From positions 1 to 35,392 of the forward strand of contig WLFD01000007.1 in the NCBI GenBank assembly GCA_009703925.1: 35,392 nucleotides of DNA, given 5' to 3'. The DNA is from Actinomycetota bacterium (GTDB taxonomy: Bacteria > Actinomycetota > Acidimicrobiia > Acidimicrobiales > Acidimicrobilacustridaceae). Shown piece after piece: positions 7,324 to 16,105 of this stretch. A program made the translations under genes and the position numbers. The notes under the pieces were generated by a model. That model made no database searches and was not told the DNA's origin. It saw only the letters and a program-made list of their open reading frames with translations. The number at the start of each line of letters is the position of its first letter. Positions within the stretch are counted from its first letter, which is position 1.

Positions 7324-7333
7324 ACCCTACGCT
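7324..7333. promoter_or_regulatory. Bidirectional promoter with two overlapping -10 boxes (pfkB-type kinase / pepN)
   Basis: The sequence ACCCTACGCT contains TACGCT on the plus strand (7328-7333), six bases before the pepN GTG at 7340, and TAGGGT on the minus strand (7329-7324), seven bases before the kinase GTG at 7316. The two hexamers share the central TA step. Both start sites are expected at or within a base of the GTG, so both mRNAs would be leaderless. The whole intergenic region is 23 bp. Confidence 0.6.
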
Positions 7334-7339
7334 GAGTGC

Positions 7340-9982
7340 GTGACCGAACGTGAACTCCCCACTGCCGAGCCCGATTTCGACGATCCGATGGCGGTCGATC
7401 CCTATCGCCTCCCGGCCGGAGTCGAGCCGACCCATTACCGGTTGACCCTCGAACCCGATCTGGATCGGGCCCGCTTCGATGGACTCTGCGAAATCGATCT
7501 CGATGTCGTCACGGCGACCTCGACCATCTGCTGCAACGCCATCGACCTCTCGTTCACATCGGCATCGGTCACCACCGCCGACGGCCTCCGACTCTCCGCC
7601 GCGACCATCGAACTCGACGACGAGACCGAGCGGGTGAGTTTCACTTTCGGTCAGGAGATCGCACCCGGGAGAGTCGTCCTTGCCATCGACTTCGCCGGCA
7701 CGCTCAACGACAAACTGCGCGGGTTCTACCGTTCGACCTTCACCGATACCGATGGTGTCGAACAAACGATCGCCACGACACAGTTCGAGGCCACCGACGC
7801 CCGACGGGCGTTCCCCTGTTGGGACGAGCCCGCCCACAAAGCCACCTACGGCATCACGCTGATCGTCGATGCCGACCTCTTCGCCGTCTCCAACGCCGCC
7901 GAGATCGGGAGGAGCCCGCATCCCGATCGCCCGGGCAAGCATGTCGTCAGTTTCGCCGACACCATGAAGATGTCCACCTATCTCGTCGCGTTCATCGTCG
8001 GACCGCTCGAAGCCACCGATGTCGTCGACGTCGACGGAACGCCATTGCGCGTCATCTTTCCGAAGGGAAAGGCGCACCTGACGTCCTACGCACTCGAGGT
8101 CGGCGCGTTCTGCCTCCGGCATTTCACCGAGTACTACGGAATTCCGTACCCCGGCGACAAGCTCGATCTCGTCGCCGTTCCCGATTTCGCATTCGGCGCC
8201 ATGGAGAATCTCGGCTGCGTCACGTTCCGCGAGGTTCTCCTCCTTGTCGATCCCGCCACCACCACTCAAGCCGAACTCCTCAACGTCACCGACGTCATCA
8301 ATCATGAACTCGCCCACATGTGGTTCGGCGATCTCGTGACCATGAAATGGTGGAACGGAATCTGGCTCAACGAGGCGTTCGCGACATTTGCGGAAATGCT
8401 CGCCACCGACGCCTTCCGCCCCGAGTGGGAACGGTGGGTCACGTTCGGTCTTTCTCGATCGGCGGCGTTCGATACCGACGCCCTGACCAACACCCGGCCG
8501 ATCGAATATCCGGTCATCTCTCCTGCCGATGCCGAGGGGATGTTCGACATCCTCACCTACGAGAAGGGTGCCGCAGTCGTCCGCATGCTCGAGCAGTTCC
8601 TCGGAGAGGAAGCATTCCGATCCGGCATCCGTCTCTATCTCCAGCGCCATGCCTACGGAACGACGGAGACAACCGATCTCTGGGATGCCATCGAGGAAGC
8701 CACCGGCGAACCCGTTCGCCGCATCATGGACACGTGGATCTTCCAGGGTGGCTTTCCCGCGATTTCCGCCGACCTCGTCAACGACGGCAGCACACTCAGA
8801 CTCACCCAACACCGTTTCGGCTATGCCGGTGATCTCGGAGATGGCGAGCACACTCTGGCGGCCGATGACGACACCTCGATGTGGGCGGTGCCGCTGATCT
8901 TCTCGCAGCGCTCCCGGACCGACGGGGTCATCACCTTCGAACGGGTCCTGCTCGATCAGCAGAGCATGGACATCGACCTGATCGAACCCGTCGAATGGAT
9001 CCTCGTCAACACCGAGGGAACCGGTTTCTACCGGGCGCGCTATTCACCCGACCTCCGGGCCGCCCTCGTCGCCCACGCCCAGAACGATCTCTCCCCGATC
9101 GAGCGTTACGGGCTCATCGACGACATCTGGGCCGGCGTACTCGCCGGCGACCTCGAGGCAATGGACTTCATCGAGGCCGCCGAAGCCTTTGCCCACGAGA
9201 CCGATCTTTCGGTCTGGCAACGCATCATCGGCGGCTTGGGCGCCCTCGACCGCATTGTCGATGGTGACGCCCGCGACGCCCTCCGCAAGCGCATCAGGTC
9301 CCTTCTCGCTCCTGCGGTCGCCCGCCTCGGGGATGACCCCTCACCCACAGAGAGCGATCGCGACCGTGCCTTGCGCGGCGTCCTGTTCGAAGCACGCGGG
9401 ACACTCGGAAACGATCCGGACGCGCATGCCCGGGCCCGTGTCCTTCTCGATTCCGGCCTGATCGAACCCGATCCGGCCCTCACCGCGGCAGCGGTCAACA
9501 TCGTCGCCGCTTCGGGAACTCCTGCCGAGTTCGACGAGTTCGTCGCAAGGATGACATCGGCTCCGACGCCGCAGGAGGAACAACGATTCCTCGGTGCCCT
9601 CGCCGATTTCACCGATCCCGAACTGTTCCGTCGGATCCTCGAGATGAGCATCACCGACGACATCCGCACACAGAACGCTCCACTGCTCCTGCGCCGGGCA
9701 CTCAACAACCGCGAGTGCGGTGAACTTGCCTGGTTCTTCATCACGAGCGAATGGGACACGATCAACGAACGTTTCCCATCCAATTCGATCTCGCGTCTGC
9801 TCGAAGGAATCCGTTCCCTTTCGCGTCCGTCGACAGCGGCCGAGGTTCTCGTATTCTTCGAGACACACACCGTCCCTCAAGGCGACAAGATCGTGGCGCA
9901 GCATCTCGAACGCCTCGAGGTGAACGTCGCTCTCCGCTCCCGCGAATCGACGAGGCTCTCGGCCCGCCTCCTGCACCACTGA
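7340..9982 (+). CDS. pepN: M1 family aminopeptidase N
   Basis: This is a zinc metallo-aminopeptidase of 880 aa that removes N-terminal residues from peptides in the cytoplasm. The exopeptidase motif GAMEN (in FGAMENLGCVTFRE) and the zinc site HELAH followed 18 residues later by Glu (HELAHMWFGDLVT...NEAFATFAE) are intact. An N-terminal beta domain and a C-terminal ERAP1-like helical domain (after about residue 500) complete the M1 layout. Length fits the eukaryote-like/actinobacterial PepN class. The start is GTG 7340, the position predicted for a leaderless mRNA from the TACGCT box; the 56 additional residues of the ORF-track version lie in the kinase gene. The glycosyltransferase gene begins four bases after its stop. 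Confidence 0.96.
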   Translation: MTERELPTAEPDFDDPMAVDPYRLPAGVEPTHYRLTLEPDLDRARFDGLCEIDLDVVTATSTICCNAIDLSFTSASVTTADGLRLSAATIELDDETERVSFTFGQEIAPGRVVLAIDFAGTLNDKLRGFYRSTFTDTDGVEQTIATTQFEATDARRAFPCWDEPAHKATYGITLIVDADLFAVSNAAEIGRSPHPDRPGKHVVSFADTMKMSTYLVAFIVGPLEATDVVDVDGTPLRVIFPKGKAHLTSYALEVGAFCLRHFTEYYGIPYPGDKLDLVAVPDFAFGAMENLGCVTFREVLLLVDPATTTQAELLNVTDVINHELAHMWFGDLVTMKWWNGIWLNEAFATFAEMLATDAFRPEWERWVTFGLSRSAAFDTDALTNTRPIEYPVISPADAEGMFDILTYEKGAAVVRMLEQFLGEEAFRSGIRLYLQRHAYGTTETTDLWDAIEEATGEPVRRIMDTWIFQGGFPAISADLVNDGSTLRLTQHRFGYAGDLGDGEHTLAADDDTSMWAVPLIFSQRSRTDGVITFERVLLDQQSMDIDLIEPVEWILVNTEGTGFYRARYSPDLRAALVAHAQNDLSPIERYGLIDDIWAGVLAGDLEAMDFIEAAEAFAHETDLSVWQRIIGGLGALDRIVDGDARDALRKRIRSLLAPAVARLGDDPSPTESDRDRALRGVLFEARGTLGNDPDAHARARVLLDSGLIEPDPALTAAAVNIVAASGTPAEFDEFVARMTSAPTPQEEQRFLGALADFTDPELFRRILEMSITDDIRTQNAPLLLRRALNNRECGELAWFFITSEWDTINERFPSNSISRLLEGIRSLSRPSTAAEVLVFFETHTVPQGDKIVAQHLERLEVNVALRSRESTRLSARLLHH

Positions 9983-9986
9983 CCCG

Positions 9987-11198
9987 GTGATCCAATCGAG
10001 TTCGGGCATCGCCGGCCCTGAGACAACCTCGCGCCCGGGATGGCTCGCACGAAACCGAGTTCCCGCCCTGGTTGTCGCCGCGCTCGTCGGCCTCCGGGTC
10101 GTCTCGATCGTCGTGCTCCTGCGCAGCGGTGTCGAAGAGCCGTTCACCATCCTTGGCGGCGACGCCCGCCGGTACATGGAGATCCTCGACACGCCGGGAA
10201 CGCCGTACCGCGACTTTCCCGTCGAATATCCCCCGCTGACGTTGGCCCTCGTCGCCCTCATCCGTCAATCCACACTTCTCGGAACACTCACGGCGCTCGC
10301 CATCTCCCAACTCGCGCTCGAGATCGGCACGGCAGCTGCCCTCTGGTGGGGATGGGGCCGACGCTCCTCGATCGCCTATCTGCTCCTCGGGACACCCATG
10401 GTCCTGTTCCCGTTTCCGTGGGTCCGCATCGATTTCCTCTCCGTCTTTCTTGTCGTGATGGCATTCGCGGCCATGCGGAAGGGCCGTCAATCACTGTCCG
10501 GCGTCGCGTTCGCCATGTCGATCTTCGCCAAGGTCTGGCCCGTCGCACTCCTCCCGGTTGTCGTGATCCGCCGACAATGGCGGTCAGCCGCAACGATCGC
10601 TGTCACAGGAGCCGCCGGCCTGCTCGCTTGGGTCTGGTGGGCCGGAACCGACGGCCTGAGTCAGATCAGTTCATTCCGGGGCGCCAACGGATGGCAGATC
10701 GAGAGCATTCCCGGGATCCTCTTCCACATCGCCGACCCGGATGCCACGAGGGTCGAGCAGGGAGCGTGGCGAACCGGAGCCGAGATGTACGGATGGGCGC
10801 GCACGTTGCTTCTCGTTGGAACAATCGTCGTCGTGACCTGGGCGTGGTTCCGGGCCTCCCGGGCGGCCGCAGGTTTCCGGGACATCGCCCTCGAGGCGTA
10901 CGCCCCACTCGCGTGCACCCTTGCGCTCCTCGTCCTCGCTCCGATCATCTCACCGCAGTACATCCTGTGGATCATGCCGTTCGCCGCTCTTGCGGCCGCC
11001 AATGGAGACCGTCTCATCGGTTGGCTCGCTCTTGCGGTTTCGGCGCTCACGACGTTCCTCATCGCGTCCATCCATGCGCAGACCGCCGGAGCACGATGGG
11101 CGACCTATCCGGTCGTGGCGCGTAATGCTCTTCTGGTCTTGACGGGAATCGTGGTGCTCCAGCGACTTTGGCGGTTTAGAGCCACTTCTTCCGTCTGA
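9987..11198 (+). CDS. GT87/DUF2029-type polyprenol-phosphate-dependent glycosyltransferase
   Basis: A 403-aa integral membrane protein with about ten transmembrane segments. The first periplasmic loop holds GGDARRYMEILDTPGTPYRD followed by FPVEYPPLTLAL, characteristic of GT87/DUF2029 GT-C enzymes, which use a polyprenyl-phosphate-mannose (or arabinose) donor. The acidic DAR segment after the first membrane span is the likely catalytic region. Later conserved loops (SPQYILWIMPFAALAA) also fit. GTG 9987 lies four bases after the pepN stop, so it is translationally coupled. The gene converges with corA and the two coding regions overlap by 23 bp at the 3' ends. Together with the MptB-like gene at 13.8 kb it suggests lipomannan-type glycan synthesis; acceptor and sugar are unknown. 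Confidence 0.8.
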   Translation: MIQSSSGIAGPETTSRPGWLARNRVPALVVAALVGLRVVSIVVLLRSGVEEPFTILGGDARRYMEILDTPGTPYRDFPVEYPPLTLALVALIRQSTLLGTLTALAISQLALEIGTAAALWWGWGRRSSIAYLLLGTPMVLFPFPWVRIDFLSVFLVVMAFAAMRKGRQSLSGVAFAMSIFAKVWPVALLPVVVIRRQWRSAATIAVTGAAGLLAWVWWAGTDGLSQISSFRGANGWQIESIPGILFHIADPDATRVEQGAWRTGAEMYGWARTLLLVGTIVVVTWAWFRASRAAAGFRDIALEAYAPLACTLALLVLAPIISPQYILWIMPFAALAAANGDRLIGWLALAVSALTTFLIASIHAQTAGARWATYPVVARNALLVLTGIVVLQRLWRFRATSSV

Positions 11199-12144
11199 AA
11201 TACACATACAGCGTTCCCGTCGTGGCCAACATCGTCCCGAGCGCCGCGAAGTATCCGTACTTCCAACCGAGTTCAGGCATGTTCTCGAAATTCATCCCGT
11301 AGATCCCCGCGACAAGAGTCGCAACGATCAGGATCGCACCCCACGAGGTCATCTTCTTCATGACCTCGTTCATCCGGTTCGAGGAAAGAGCGAGACTCGC
11401 GTCGACGACATTGCCCATGAGTTCCCGTTGCGTGTCGATCTGGTCGGTGACTCTGAGCAGATGATCGAGAACGTCCTCGAAATACAGGATCGCCTGATCC
11501 TCGATCCACGGGACCTCGCGCCGGAGCAGCGAGAGCACGACATCGCGGAGCGGCACGACGCGCCGGCGGAACACGATGAGTTCCCTGCGCAGCGTCAGCA
11601 GTTCCTGCTGGAGCGACCCATCGACCGGGGGTCCGTGTTCGAAAAGATCCTCCTCGATGAGTTCGAGTCGATCCTCGACCTTGTCCGCCTCCGAGAAGTA
11701 ACCGTCGACAAGCGAATCGACGAGTGTGTAGAGGAGATAGCCGACCTTCCGGTCGACCTGGCGCGTGCGCTCGTAGCGCGCCCTGGCACCGTCGATCGAG
11801 AACGATTCACCGTGGTCGTTGAGTTCGCGCACCGTGAGCAACCAGTTGGTGCCGCCAAAGAAGTCGACCTCCGACATGTCGCCATCTTCGGCCCGCGCGT
11901 AGGCGACAAGGAACGCATGTGAGGGAAAACGATCGAGCTTCGCCCGCTGACCGTGTTTGTTGACATCCTCGACTGCGAGTTCATGCAGTCCGAGGACATC
12001 CACGAGCGGTTCGAGCTCGCCCTTCGCCGGCCCACAGATGTCGATCCAGACGAGAGCGTCGGGATCGGCGATCGCACGACCGATTTCGTCGATGTCGTCC
12101 GTATCGACCGTGGAATCCGCGAGAAAGATCGTCGCGGTGGCCAT
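11176..12144 (-). CDS. corA: CorA-type Mg2+/divalent cation channel
   Basis: The 322-aa product has the CorA layout: a large N-terminal cytoplasmic alpha/beta funnel domain, a long stalk helix (about residues 200-260), two C-terminal transmembrane helices, and the signature YGMNFENMPEL in the periplasmic loop. The basic tail RRKKWL follows the second membrane helix. The protein forms a pentameric channel for Mg2+ (or Co2+/Ni2+) uptake. Its ATG overlaps the stop of the upstream MptB-like gene (TGATG), so it is translationally coupled to it. Its 3' end overlaps the convergent GT87 gene by 23 bp. Confidence 0.95.
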   Translation of the reverse strand: MATATIFLADSTVDTDDIDEIGRAIADPDALVWIDICGPAKGELEPLVDVLGLHELAVEDVNKHGQRAKLDRFPSHAFLVAYARAEDGDMSEVDFFGGTNWLLTVRELNDHGESFSIDGARARYERTRQVDRKVGYLLYTLVDSLVDGYFSEADKVEDRLELIEEDLFEHGPPVDGSLQQELLTLRRELIVFRRRVVPLRDVVLSLLRREVPWIEDQAILYFEDVLDHLLRVTDQIDTQRELMGNVVDASLALSSNRMNEVMKKMTSWGAILIVATLVAGIYGMNFENMPELGWKYGYFAALGTMLATTGTLYVYFRRKKWL

Positions 12145-13796
12145 CAGGCGTTCACGGGCTCGTTCGTCGTGGCCGTGGTGTCATCGGGCAACGGTGCTGC
12201 CCGATGATCTGCTTCCCACCTGCCGGCGAGGCGTTGCGCCCCGTAGGCAAGACCCATCACGAGGAGAACAACTCCGAGTCCCCTCAGATGCTGGTACCCA
12301 CCGCCGAAACCCTGGATGGACATGACCGATGTCGGCCACACGAACCAGCTCGCGGCGATGCAGACCACGAGATAGGAAGGTCGATAGCGGCCGAGACCGC
12401 AGGCGGCCAACAGGGCGAAACCTGCGGGCAGGTACCAGGGCCAGATCACCGGACCGAGAATGACGTAGGCGACAAGCACCACACCCGTCGCCTTGATGTA
12501 ACCGATTCGCGGGCTCCGTAGCAGCATCACCACGGCCACAACCACCGTCGCAAGAAGTCCGAGCGCGCGTACACCCGCCGCCAGCATCGACCCGTCGACA
12601 TGCAGGCCGACGGCATTGAGGATCTCGGCGATGCTGAACCCGATCTTCGTTGTCGGCGAGTAGGTGTCGTTCACTTTGCCGGTGCTTTTGAGAGCCGTGA
12701 TCCAACCCGGCCCGAGACCGACGACCAGACAGGCTGCGGCTATTGCGGTGATCGATGCGACAAGCACACAGATCGTGGTGGTGATGCGTTCTCGCACGGT
12801 GGCGATGGATCCCCGCCAACACCAGCCGACATAGACAAGGGCGACCACCGCAGGAATCTTGACCGCCGTGGCCGCAGCGAGAAGGGCCACGCCCAGGACG
12901 CGCCGGTCGCGCTGGACCGCGGCGAGGCCGAGAGCCAGCAGTCCGAACATCAGCGCGTCGTTGTGGATTCCGCCGATCAGATGGAGGATCACGATCGGAT
13001 TGCCGATTCCTATCGCCACCGCGACAGCCGGAGCGAGTCCGTTGCGCGAAGCGATGAGTGACACCCCGACCGCGGCCATGGCCACACCGAGAAGCACGGC
13101 GAGCCGGTACACCCAGACCGACGTCGCAGGATTGTGCCCGGACAGTTCGACAACGGCGCGACTCGTCGCCACCGCGACCGGCCCGTAGGGGGCCGGCGCC
13201 GGACGCCAGACCGGATCGGCGGCGGTCGTGAAGTCGCCGCGACCCAGAGTCACCGGACCGACCGAACTCGGATCGATGCCGCGGCTGGCCATCTCACCCT
13301 GGGCGACGTAGCTGTACACATCGTTCGACAACAGCGGCGGGCCCAGTGATACGGGAACTGCCCATATCGCGATGACGAGTCCCACCATGACGAGGACCCG
13401 CCGGGGATCTCCCGGTCGGCCGGCCCGATAGATCAGCCCGAGCCAACCTGCCGCAAGAAGGATCAGTCCGATCAGGAAGAAGGTCGTGGATTGGGTGGTG
13501 GATCCCGGATGCGGAATCCCGGGGATCGTGAGTCGCCACGAAGGTACGGCGAGCCGCCACGAAGGTGCCGATGCCGCGATGATCAGACTTCCGAGCAGAC
13601 CCGAGAGCGCCGCCAGACCTGTCTGCCAGAGGCGTCGGGGCTCCGGTTCCGCCGGAGGCGCCTTCGGCCGGTCGTGGAACGAGATCTCCTGGGGCGTCGG
13701 ATCGCCGTAGACGATTCTCCGGGCCCGGATCGACCATCGTCGCAGTTCGGGGGAGGCGACCACGGCTGCCCGTGCGCGCTGGTACGTGCTTTCCAC
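12144..13796 (-). CDS. MptB-like polyprenol-phosphomannose-dependent alpha-1,6-mannosyltransferase
   Basis: This 550-aa GT-C membrane protein has about 12-13 transmembrane helices and a cytoplasmic N-terminal region of about 55 residues. The first extracytoplasmic loops carry LLSNDVYSYVAQGEMASRG and, further on, APAPYGPVAVATS, as in MptA/MptB enzymes that extend the mannan backbone of lipomannan in mycobacteria and corynebacteria. The Asp in SNDVYSY is the likely catalytic residue. The start is GTG 13796, with TAGCCT exactly six bases upstream. corA overlaps its stop by one base. A 21-bp duplication produces a doubled PSWRLxx heptad in the first outer loop. Mannose specificity is inferred from family resemblance only. 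Confidence 0.82.
   Translation of the reverse strand: MESTYQRARAAVVASPELRRWSIRARRIVYGDPTPQEISFHDRPKAPPAEPEPRRLWQTGLAALSGLLGSLIIAASAPSWRLAVPSWRLTIPGIPHPGSTTQSTTFFLIGLILLAAGWLGLIYRAGRPGDPRRVLVMVGLVIAIWAVPVSLGPPLLSNDVYSYVAQGEMASRGIDPSSVGPVTLGRGDFTTAADPVWRPAPAPYGPVAVATSRAVVELSGHNPATSVWVYRLAVLLGVAMAAVGVSLIASRNGLAPAVAVAIGIGNPIVILHLIGGIHNDALMFGLLALGLAAVQRDRRVLGVALLAAATAVKIPAVVALVYVGWCWRGSIATVRERITTTICVLVASITAIAAACLVVGLGPGWITALKSTGKVNDTYSPTTKIGFSIAEILNAVGLHVDGSMLAAGVRALGLLATVVVAVVMLLRSPRIGYIKATGVVLVAYVILGPVIWPWYLPAGFALLAACGLGRYRPSYLVVCIAASWFVWPTSVMSIQGFGGGYQHLRGLGVVLLVMGLAYGAQRLAGRWEADHRAAPLPDDTTATTNEPVNA
13530..13571 (-). repeat. 21-bp tandem duplication inside the MptB-like gene
   Basis: Two adjacent 21-bp copies (GAGTCGCCACGAAGG... 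and GAGCCGCCACGAAGG...) differ at a few positions and keep the frame. They encode PSWRLAV followed by PSWRLTI. The differences suggest an older event. Confidence 0.7.
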
Positions 13797-13802
13797 AGAG
13801 TC

Positions 13803-13808
13803 AGGCTA
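13803..13808 (-). promoter_or_regulatory. -10 box TAGCCT, leaderless start of the MptB-like gene
   Basis: On the minus strand TAGCCT is followed by six bases and then the GTG at 13796. No Shine-Dalgarno sequence is visible. The box would drive mptB-like and corA together. Confidence 0.5.
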
Positions 13809-13858
13809 CCTGCGAGGTCATCGGCGGACGGGTACGCCCCAGACCGGTGCCCCGCCGG

Positions 13859-15391
13859 TCAATGCGTGCGATCATCCATGGCCACCGACAGGGCCGCCAT
13901 CTGCTCGGTGGAGGGCAGGCCCCAGCCGGTCTCGTATCCGAAAATCTCCTCCAGGGTCGATGATCTCCATTGCTCCTGGAGGATCTCGATCTGACCGGTT
14001 TCGACCAAGGCCGGATGTGGGACGCCACACGTACGCGCCAGTCGTTCGAGTTCGAAACGGAGCCCGGCGAGATAGTTGGCACAACGCACCGACTTCAGGT
14101 CGGGAACCAGCCCACGGGTCAACCGCGGTTGCTGTGTGGCCACTCCAGTCGGACAGCGATCCGTGTGGCAGCGCTGGGCCTGGATGCAGCCGATGGAGAA
14201 CATCGCCGTGCGCCCGACGTTGACGAGATCGCAGCCGAGCGCCATGGCGGTCAGCGCAGTTTCCGGCATGCCCAGTTTCCCCGAGCCGATGAAGACGGTC
14301 GAGTCGGCGAGGTCCCGTTCCGCGAACTCGCGGTAAACGCGGGTGAAGCCCTGATGGAACGGCAGCGAAACATGGTCGCTGTATGCCAGCGGAGCGGCGC
14401 CTGTGCCGCCCTCTCCCCCGTCGATGGTGAGGAAATCGGGACCGGTGCCGGTCCGGCGCATCGCTTCGGCGAGTTCGCGCCAGAAATCGTTTCCGCCGAC
14501 CGCGGACTTGATCCCGACCGGCAGACCCGTGGCTCCGGCAATCGACTCGACGAACTCCAGCAACTGATCCACATTTGCGAAGGCCGAGTGTCGGGAGGGG
14601 CTCTTGCAGGTCACCCCGACAGGAACGCCACGGATCGCAGCGATCTCCGGAGTGACCTTCGATCCCGGGAGAACACCTCCGAGTCCCGGTTTCGCCCCTT
14701 GACTCAATTTGATCTCGATGGCCCGAACCGGGGCGGTGGCGACCGTTTCGACAAGACGCTCGAGATTGAACGTGCCATCAGGATTCCGGCAACCGAAATA
14801 CCCGGTCCCGATCTGCCAGACGAGATCGCCGCCATTCCTGTGATGGTCGGAGATTCCACCCTCACCCGTCGTGTGCAAGCTCCCGCTGAGCGCACATCCG
14901 CGGTTCAACGCCTCGATGGCCGGCCCACTCAATGACCCGAAACTCATGGCGGAGATGTTCACCACCGAATCCGGGCGGAATGCGTGCACCCGACCACGGG
15001 ACCCGCCGAGAATCTTTGCGGACGGCAAGGTTCGCAGCGGTTCGGGATGCTGTCGCGCATCATCGTCCGGCAAGGGGAAACCCGCCTGTTTCACGATGAT
15101 GTAGTTCGCGGCCCGTTCGAGATCGTTGTCGGTTCCGAATCCGAAATAGGAGTTCTCTTCTTTCGACGTCGCGTAGACCCAGCGGCGCTGATCGCGACTG
15201 AACGGTCGTTCCTCGTCGTTGTCCGTGACGATGTATTGGCGAAGTTCCGGGCCAACGGCCTCGAGAATGAATCGAAGATGCCCGACCAGTGGGAAATTCC
15301 GGAGAATCGCATGCTTTCGTTGAACGAGGTCGTGGACGATGGTCGCCCCGATCCCCACCAGCAGAATTCCGAGGATGATCCACCACGCCAT
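13859..15391 (-). CDS. Membrane-anchored GltB-like FMN-binding glutamate synthase family protein
   Basis: The 510-aa protein has one N-terminal transmembrane helix (about residues 3-22) and then the FMN/[3Fe-4S] barrel domain of glutamate synthase. Key motifs are the FMN-site region FLTIDGGEGGTGAAP, the ISAMSFGSLSG start of the barrel, EIKLSQGAKPG, and the cluster cysteines in SIGCIQAQRCHTDRCPTG, spaced C-x5-C-x4-C as in GltB. It lacks the glutaminase domain and the C-terminal GXGXG domain. Stand-alone proteins of this family are widespread and their reaction is poorly known. ATG 15391 is preceded by TAATGT with seven bases between, so it probably has its own leaderless transcript although YhhN ends 49 bp upstream. 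Confidence 0.88.
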   Translation of the reverse strand: MAWWIILGILLVGIGATIVHDLVQRKHAILRNFPLVGHLRFILEAVGPELRQYIVTDNDEERPFSRDQRRWVYATSKEENSYFGFGTDNDLERAANYIIVKQAGFPLPDDDARQHPEPLRTLPSAKILGGSRGRVHAFRPDSVVNISAMSFGSLSGPAIEALNRGCALSGSLHTTGEGGISDHHRNGGDLVWQIGTGYFGCRNPDGTFNLERLVETVATAPVRAIEIKLSQGAKPGLGGVLPGSKVTPEIAAIRGVPVGVTCKSPSRHSAFANVDQLLEFVESIAGATGLPVGIKSAVGGNDFWRELAEAMRRTGTGPDFLTIDGGEGGTGAAPLAYSDHVSLPFHQGFTRVYREFAERDLADSTVFIGSGKLGMPETALTAMALGCDLVNVGRTAMFSIGCIQAQRCHTDRCPTGVATQQPRLTRGLVPDLKSVRCANYLAGLRFELERLARTCGVPHPALVETGQIEILQEQWRSSTLEEIFGYETGWGLPSTEQMAALSVAMDDRTH

Positions 15392-15398
15392 GCCGACG

Positions 15399-15404
15399 AC
15401 ATTA
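15399..15404 (-). promoter_or_regulatory. -10 box TAATGT of the GltB-like gene
   Basis: TAATGT on the minus strand lies seven bases before ATG 15391, with no Shine-Dalgarno sequence between. It is one of the closest matches to TATAAT-like sequence in the set. Confidence 0.45.
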
Positions 15405-15440
15405 GGCGCCGAAACCGCTCACCACACTGCCCCACCCTGG

Positions 15441-16073
15441 TCAGATGAGCGCGAGCACCAGTCCGGCCTGACCGAGGTGGTAGGTCACCATCACGATCGC
15501 ATGGCCTTTCGGAAGATCCTTCACGAAACGCGACCAGCCGAGAACGGCATCGCTCGCGAAGAAGAGCAATGCTCCCGCTATCGCGAAGAACAGGCCCGTG
15601 GCGAAAGCCGTCATGACCATGAACGAGATCACGACCATGTATGCGGTGACCGGCACGGCAAGCGCCCGATCGGCCCGCGCTGCACCGGCGACCACCCGCC
15701 TTCCGACGAACACTCCGGCGAGGGCCACGATCGCCAGTCCGACGAGGAGTCCACCGGGACTGACCCCGAGAGCCACCAACGCCGCCACGTAGACGACATG
15801 CGCGATGAGAAACGCTCCGAGGCCCTGCACGAAGAGGTCGCCCGGAAGCATCAGGAATGTGTCACCGGCAAGCGAGAACACCAGCGCAACCACCACCAAC
15901 CAGCGGGCGAAGTCGGATGAGGGATCGAGGGTGAGCGCCACCGCGATCAACCCGACCATCGTGAGCGGCTTCAGGACGTATTCGGCACCGCGACGATTCG
16001 TCGATGCGGCCATCCAGTCGGCCACCGCCACAACCGCCGTCAGCGCCAGCAACAAGAACGCGCTACCTGTCAT
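15441..16073 (-). CDS. YhhN/TMEM86 family protein (lysoplasmalogenase-like)
   Basis: A 210-aa polytopic membrane protein with seven to eight hydrophobic segments. YhhN family marks are KPLTMVGLIAV (about residues 35-45), SLAGDTFLML with its conserved Asp, GAFLIAHVVYVAAL, FASDAVLGWSRF and the C-terminal YHLGQAGLVLAL. Animal TMEM86 homologues hydrolyse the vinyl-ether bond of lysoplasmalogens; whether bacterial members do the same is not settled for most species. The gene follows the NUDIX gene by 32 bp on the same strand and is probably the last gene of the ferredoxin-reductase operon. No strong Shine-Dalgarno or TANNNT box is seen before its ATG. Confidence 0.85.
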   Translation of the reverse strand: MTGSAFLLLALTAVVAVADWMAASTNRRGAEYVLKPLTMVGLIAVALTLDPSSDFARWLVVVALVFSLAGDTFLMLPGDLFVQGLGAFLIAHVVYVAALVALGVSPGGLLVGLAIVALAGVFVGRRVVAGAARADRALAVPVTAYMVVISFMVMTAFATGLFFAIAGALLFFASDAVLGWSRFVKDLPKGHAIVMVTYHLGQAGLVLALI

Positions 16074-16105
16074 GGTTCATCTCGCTTCGGTAAGACGTCG
16101 CCGAC

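Noticed and set aside
7313-8851. 512-aa minus-strand ORF
   Set aside because: It lies opposite pepN, whose zinc and GAMEN motifs are intact. The Gly/Asp/Glu-rich translation is a shadow.
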